DNA of 64,000 bases from Legionella fallonii LLAP-10 (lineage in GTDB: Bacteria > Pseudomonadota > Gammaproteobacteria > Legionellales > Legionellaceae): contig NZ_LN614827.1 in NCBI RefSeq assembly GCF_000953135.1, positions 3,829,501 through 3,893,500 on the forward strand. The letters run 5' to 3'. Under the pieces are notes generated by a model. The model was given only the letters and a program-made list of their open reading frames with translations. It had not been told where the DNA came from and did no database searches. The translations under genes were made by a program, and so were the position numbers. Positions 62,621-64,000 of this stretch are shown in pieces; the first letter of the stretch is position 1; each line of letters begins with the position of its first letter.

Positions 62621-63400
62621 TTAATGGAATTTCAAGCTACGCATGGAAATGGAGCCTAGCTCAATTTCCTCAAAGATGAAGGTTAACTGGTCATTTATAT
62701 CTGAACAGCCTAAAACATAAATTAGAGGTAAATAATGATCAAGTGTTGGCACACTTAAGCGCCCACTTGCCGTAAAAGGTAATTCGTTCATGAGCGGAGC
62801 AAAATCTCTCTTTAGAAGATATTCTTTCACTTGCTTATCAAATTCGCAGGCCCAAGGGTAGGCTTTTGCATGTTTACTCCAACGAATCATACTGAGATTA
62901 TGTACAATATTTCCACTACCAATAATTAATACGCCCTCTGTGCGTAGTTCTTTAAGCTGTTGACCTAAGTTAAAGTGATATTCGGGTGGTTCGGACATAT
63001 CGATACTTAATTGGATAACAGGGATATTTGCTTGTGGGTACATATGTCTCAGTATTGACCATGAACCATGATCCAACCCCCAGTTTTCATCGAGATGAAT
63101 ATGGGGTTGTTTTATTTGTTCTTTTATTTTTTGAGCTAAGGCAGGACTTCCTGGAGCAGGATATTGCACCTCAAACAATGGCTGCGGAAATCCATAAAAA
63201 TCATGAATTGTTCTAGAAACAGGCATAGATGTAAGCCAACTACCAGACGTTATCCAGTGAGCGGAAATACATAGGATTGCTTGCGGAAGTGGTAATTCAT
63301 TGCCCAGATGCTCTAACATTGCAGTGAAGGCATTTTCCTCAATAGCATTCATAGGGCTTCCATGACCAATAAAAAGTACTGGCATTTTAATTGGCATCAT
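62621..63400 (-). CDS. ygiD: YgiD-type extradiol dioxygenase (4,5-DOPA-like)
   Basis: A 259-residue protein of the class III extradiol ring-opening dioxygenase family (DODA). Features are FIGHGSPMNA with the first metal His near the N-terminus, CISAHW, QYPAPGSPALA, LDHGSWSILRHMYP and IIGSGNIVHNL. Enzymes of this group cleave catechols with a non-haem zinc or iron. The start has AAAGGAG upstream and overlaps the end of the LysR gene by 14 bases, so the two are co-transcribed. The natural substrate is unknown. Confidence 0.9.
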   Translation of the reverse strand: MMPIKMPVLFIGHGSPMNAIEENAFTAMLEHLGNELPLPQAILCISAHWITSGSWLTSMPVSRTIHDFYGFPQPLFEVQYPAPGSPALAQKIKEQIKQPHIHLDENWGLDHGSWSILRHMYPQANIPVIQLSIDMSEPPEYHFNLGQQLKELRTEGVLIIGSGNIVHNLSMIRWSKHAKAYPWACEFDKQVKEYLLKRDFAPLMNELPFTASGRLSVPTLDHYLPLIYVLGCSDINDQLTFIFEEIELGSISMRSLKFH

Positions 63401-64000
63401 TATTTAGCTCCTTTGTAGGTATAGACCAGCTCATTTCCCTTTTGAGCGCAGCACAGCCTTTTTGTGTTGCATTGCCAACAAAATCAATAAAATAGCGCAC
63501 AGCAGGGATTAAGCCCCGTTTGGAGGGGTAAATTAAATATAAGCTTGCAGTAGCTAGAGACCATTCAGGAAGAAGGCAAATAAGTTGACCATCTTTTATT
63601 TCTTGCTGGCAGTATTCAATGGGGAGATGAGTGATGCCTTGATGGGCAAGTGACGCCTGTTTTAAGATAGTCCATTCATTGCTTTCCAAATGGGCAACTA
63701 AAGGAATGCTGATTTTTTGCCCTTGAGCATTAGTTAATTGAAGTTGGCTTGCACCATCGGCTTTGGTTTTTCCAAGCCAAATATGATTGGTTAATTCAGT
63801 GGGTGATTTAAGTGGTGGATATCCTTGTAAATAGACGGGTGTAGCAACCAGGCGATGACTGCTTTCACCTAATTTTCTTATTATCAAATTAGAATCATTC
63901 AATTCATGGGCTTGAAAACGTAACGCGACATCAAAACCTTCTTCAATGATATCGACCTTGCGATCACTAGCATAGAGGTTAATGCGGACTTCGGGGTAAA
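63387..64000 (-). CDS. LysR-family regulator, 5' part cut off by window edge
   Basis: The frame is open to the window end, adding 32 codons to the ORF start at 63902. The added part reads YPEVRINLYASDRKVDII and then EEGFDVALRFQ, a standard LysR effector-domain sequence. The visible 204 residues are the periplasmic-binding-protein-like co-inducer domain. The DNA-binding helix-turn-helix lies outside. It is followed at once by ygiD, which it probably regulates. Confidence 0.92.
   Translation of the reverse strand, partial: YPEVRINLYASDRKVDIIEEGFDVALRFQAHELNDSNLIIRKLGESSHRLVATPVYLQGYPPLKSPTELTNHIWLGKTKADGASQLQLTNAQGQKISIPLVAHLESNEWTILKQASLAHQGITHLPIEYCQQEIKDGQLICLLPEWSLATASLYLIYPSKRGLIPAVRYFIDFVGNATQKGCAALKREMSWSIPTKELNNDAN

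Overview
The window is chromosomal DNA from a low-GC gammaproteobacterium that looks like a member of Legionellaceae. Reasons: the housekeeping order is the ancestral gammaproteobacterial one; a long coiled-coil gene resembling the Dot/Icm effector LepA sits between tpiA and glmM; a FrgA-type siderophore synthetase follows; and several genes look host-directed. The species cannot be named from this sequence alone. No rRNA gene, transposase, prophage or CRISPR array was seen.

Layout. Positions 1-2.6 kb carry a truncated CNNM/CorC-type membrane protein, ppa, a HIT-family gene and folE. From 2.8 to 11.8 kb, on the minus strand, lies the translation/RNA block tRNA-fMet-rimP-nusA-infB-rbfA-truB-rpsO-pnp, with a recognisable promoter before the tRNA, a terminator right after it, an internal promoter before rpsO and a terminator between rpsO and pnp. 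From 11.95 to 26.6 kb lies the complete 14-gene nuoA-N operon for respiratory complex I, with nuoC and nuoD separate. Upstream of it come tRNA-Leu(GAG), secG and tpiA. glmM, folP, ftsH and rlmE follow (31.5-36.5 kb), with yhbY divergent. Read together, rlmE-ftsH-folP-glmM-(tpiA)-secG-tRNA-Leu-...-tRNA-fMet-rimP-nusA-infB is the conserved E. coli/Pseudomonas order, interrupted by the lepA-like gene (opposite strand) and the nuo operon.

From about 37 kb the window becomes more accessory. An acyltransferase-3/SGNH gene and an IucA/IucC siderophore synthetase are divergent, each with a Fur-box-like sequence. A CDP-alcohol phosphatidyltransferase and hda are translationally coupled. The 42.8-50.4 kb stretch holds two unrecognised membrane/coiled-coil proteins, a POT peptide transporter, a patatin-like phospholipase and, at 44545-45807, the most striking gene of the window: a bacterial homologue of the eukaryotic APC/C co-activators Cdc20/Cdh1. 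It has an N-terminal C-box (DRFIPTR), a family-specific beta-propeller and an Ile-Arg C-terminus. By its features it is a candidate translocated effector that engages the host anaphase-promoting complex.

From 50.5 kb to the end: aroE with an overlapping divergent secreted 2H-phosphoesterase-like gene, pepN, the stress operon prkA-yeaH-spoVR (with a sigma-S-like -10), a cation diffusion facilitator, dbpA, a ygiD-type dioxygenase and a LysR regulator cut by the window end. Intergenic spaces between convergent genes hold palindromic REP/MITE-like repeats, including a shared motif ending in TCAACTTAA found near 2.7 kb and 50.5 kb.
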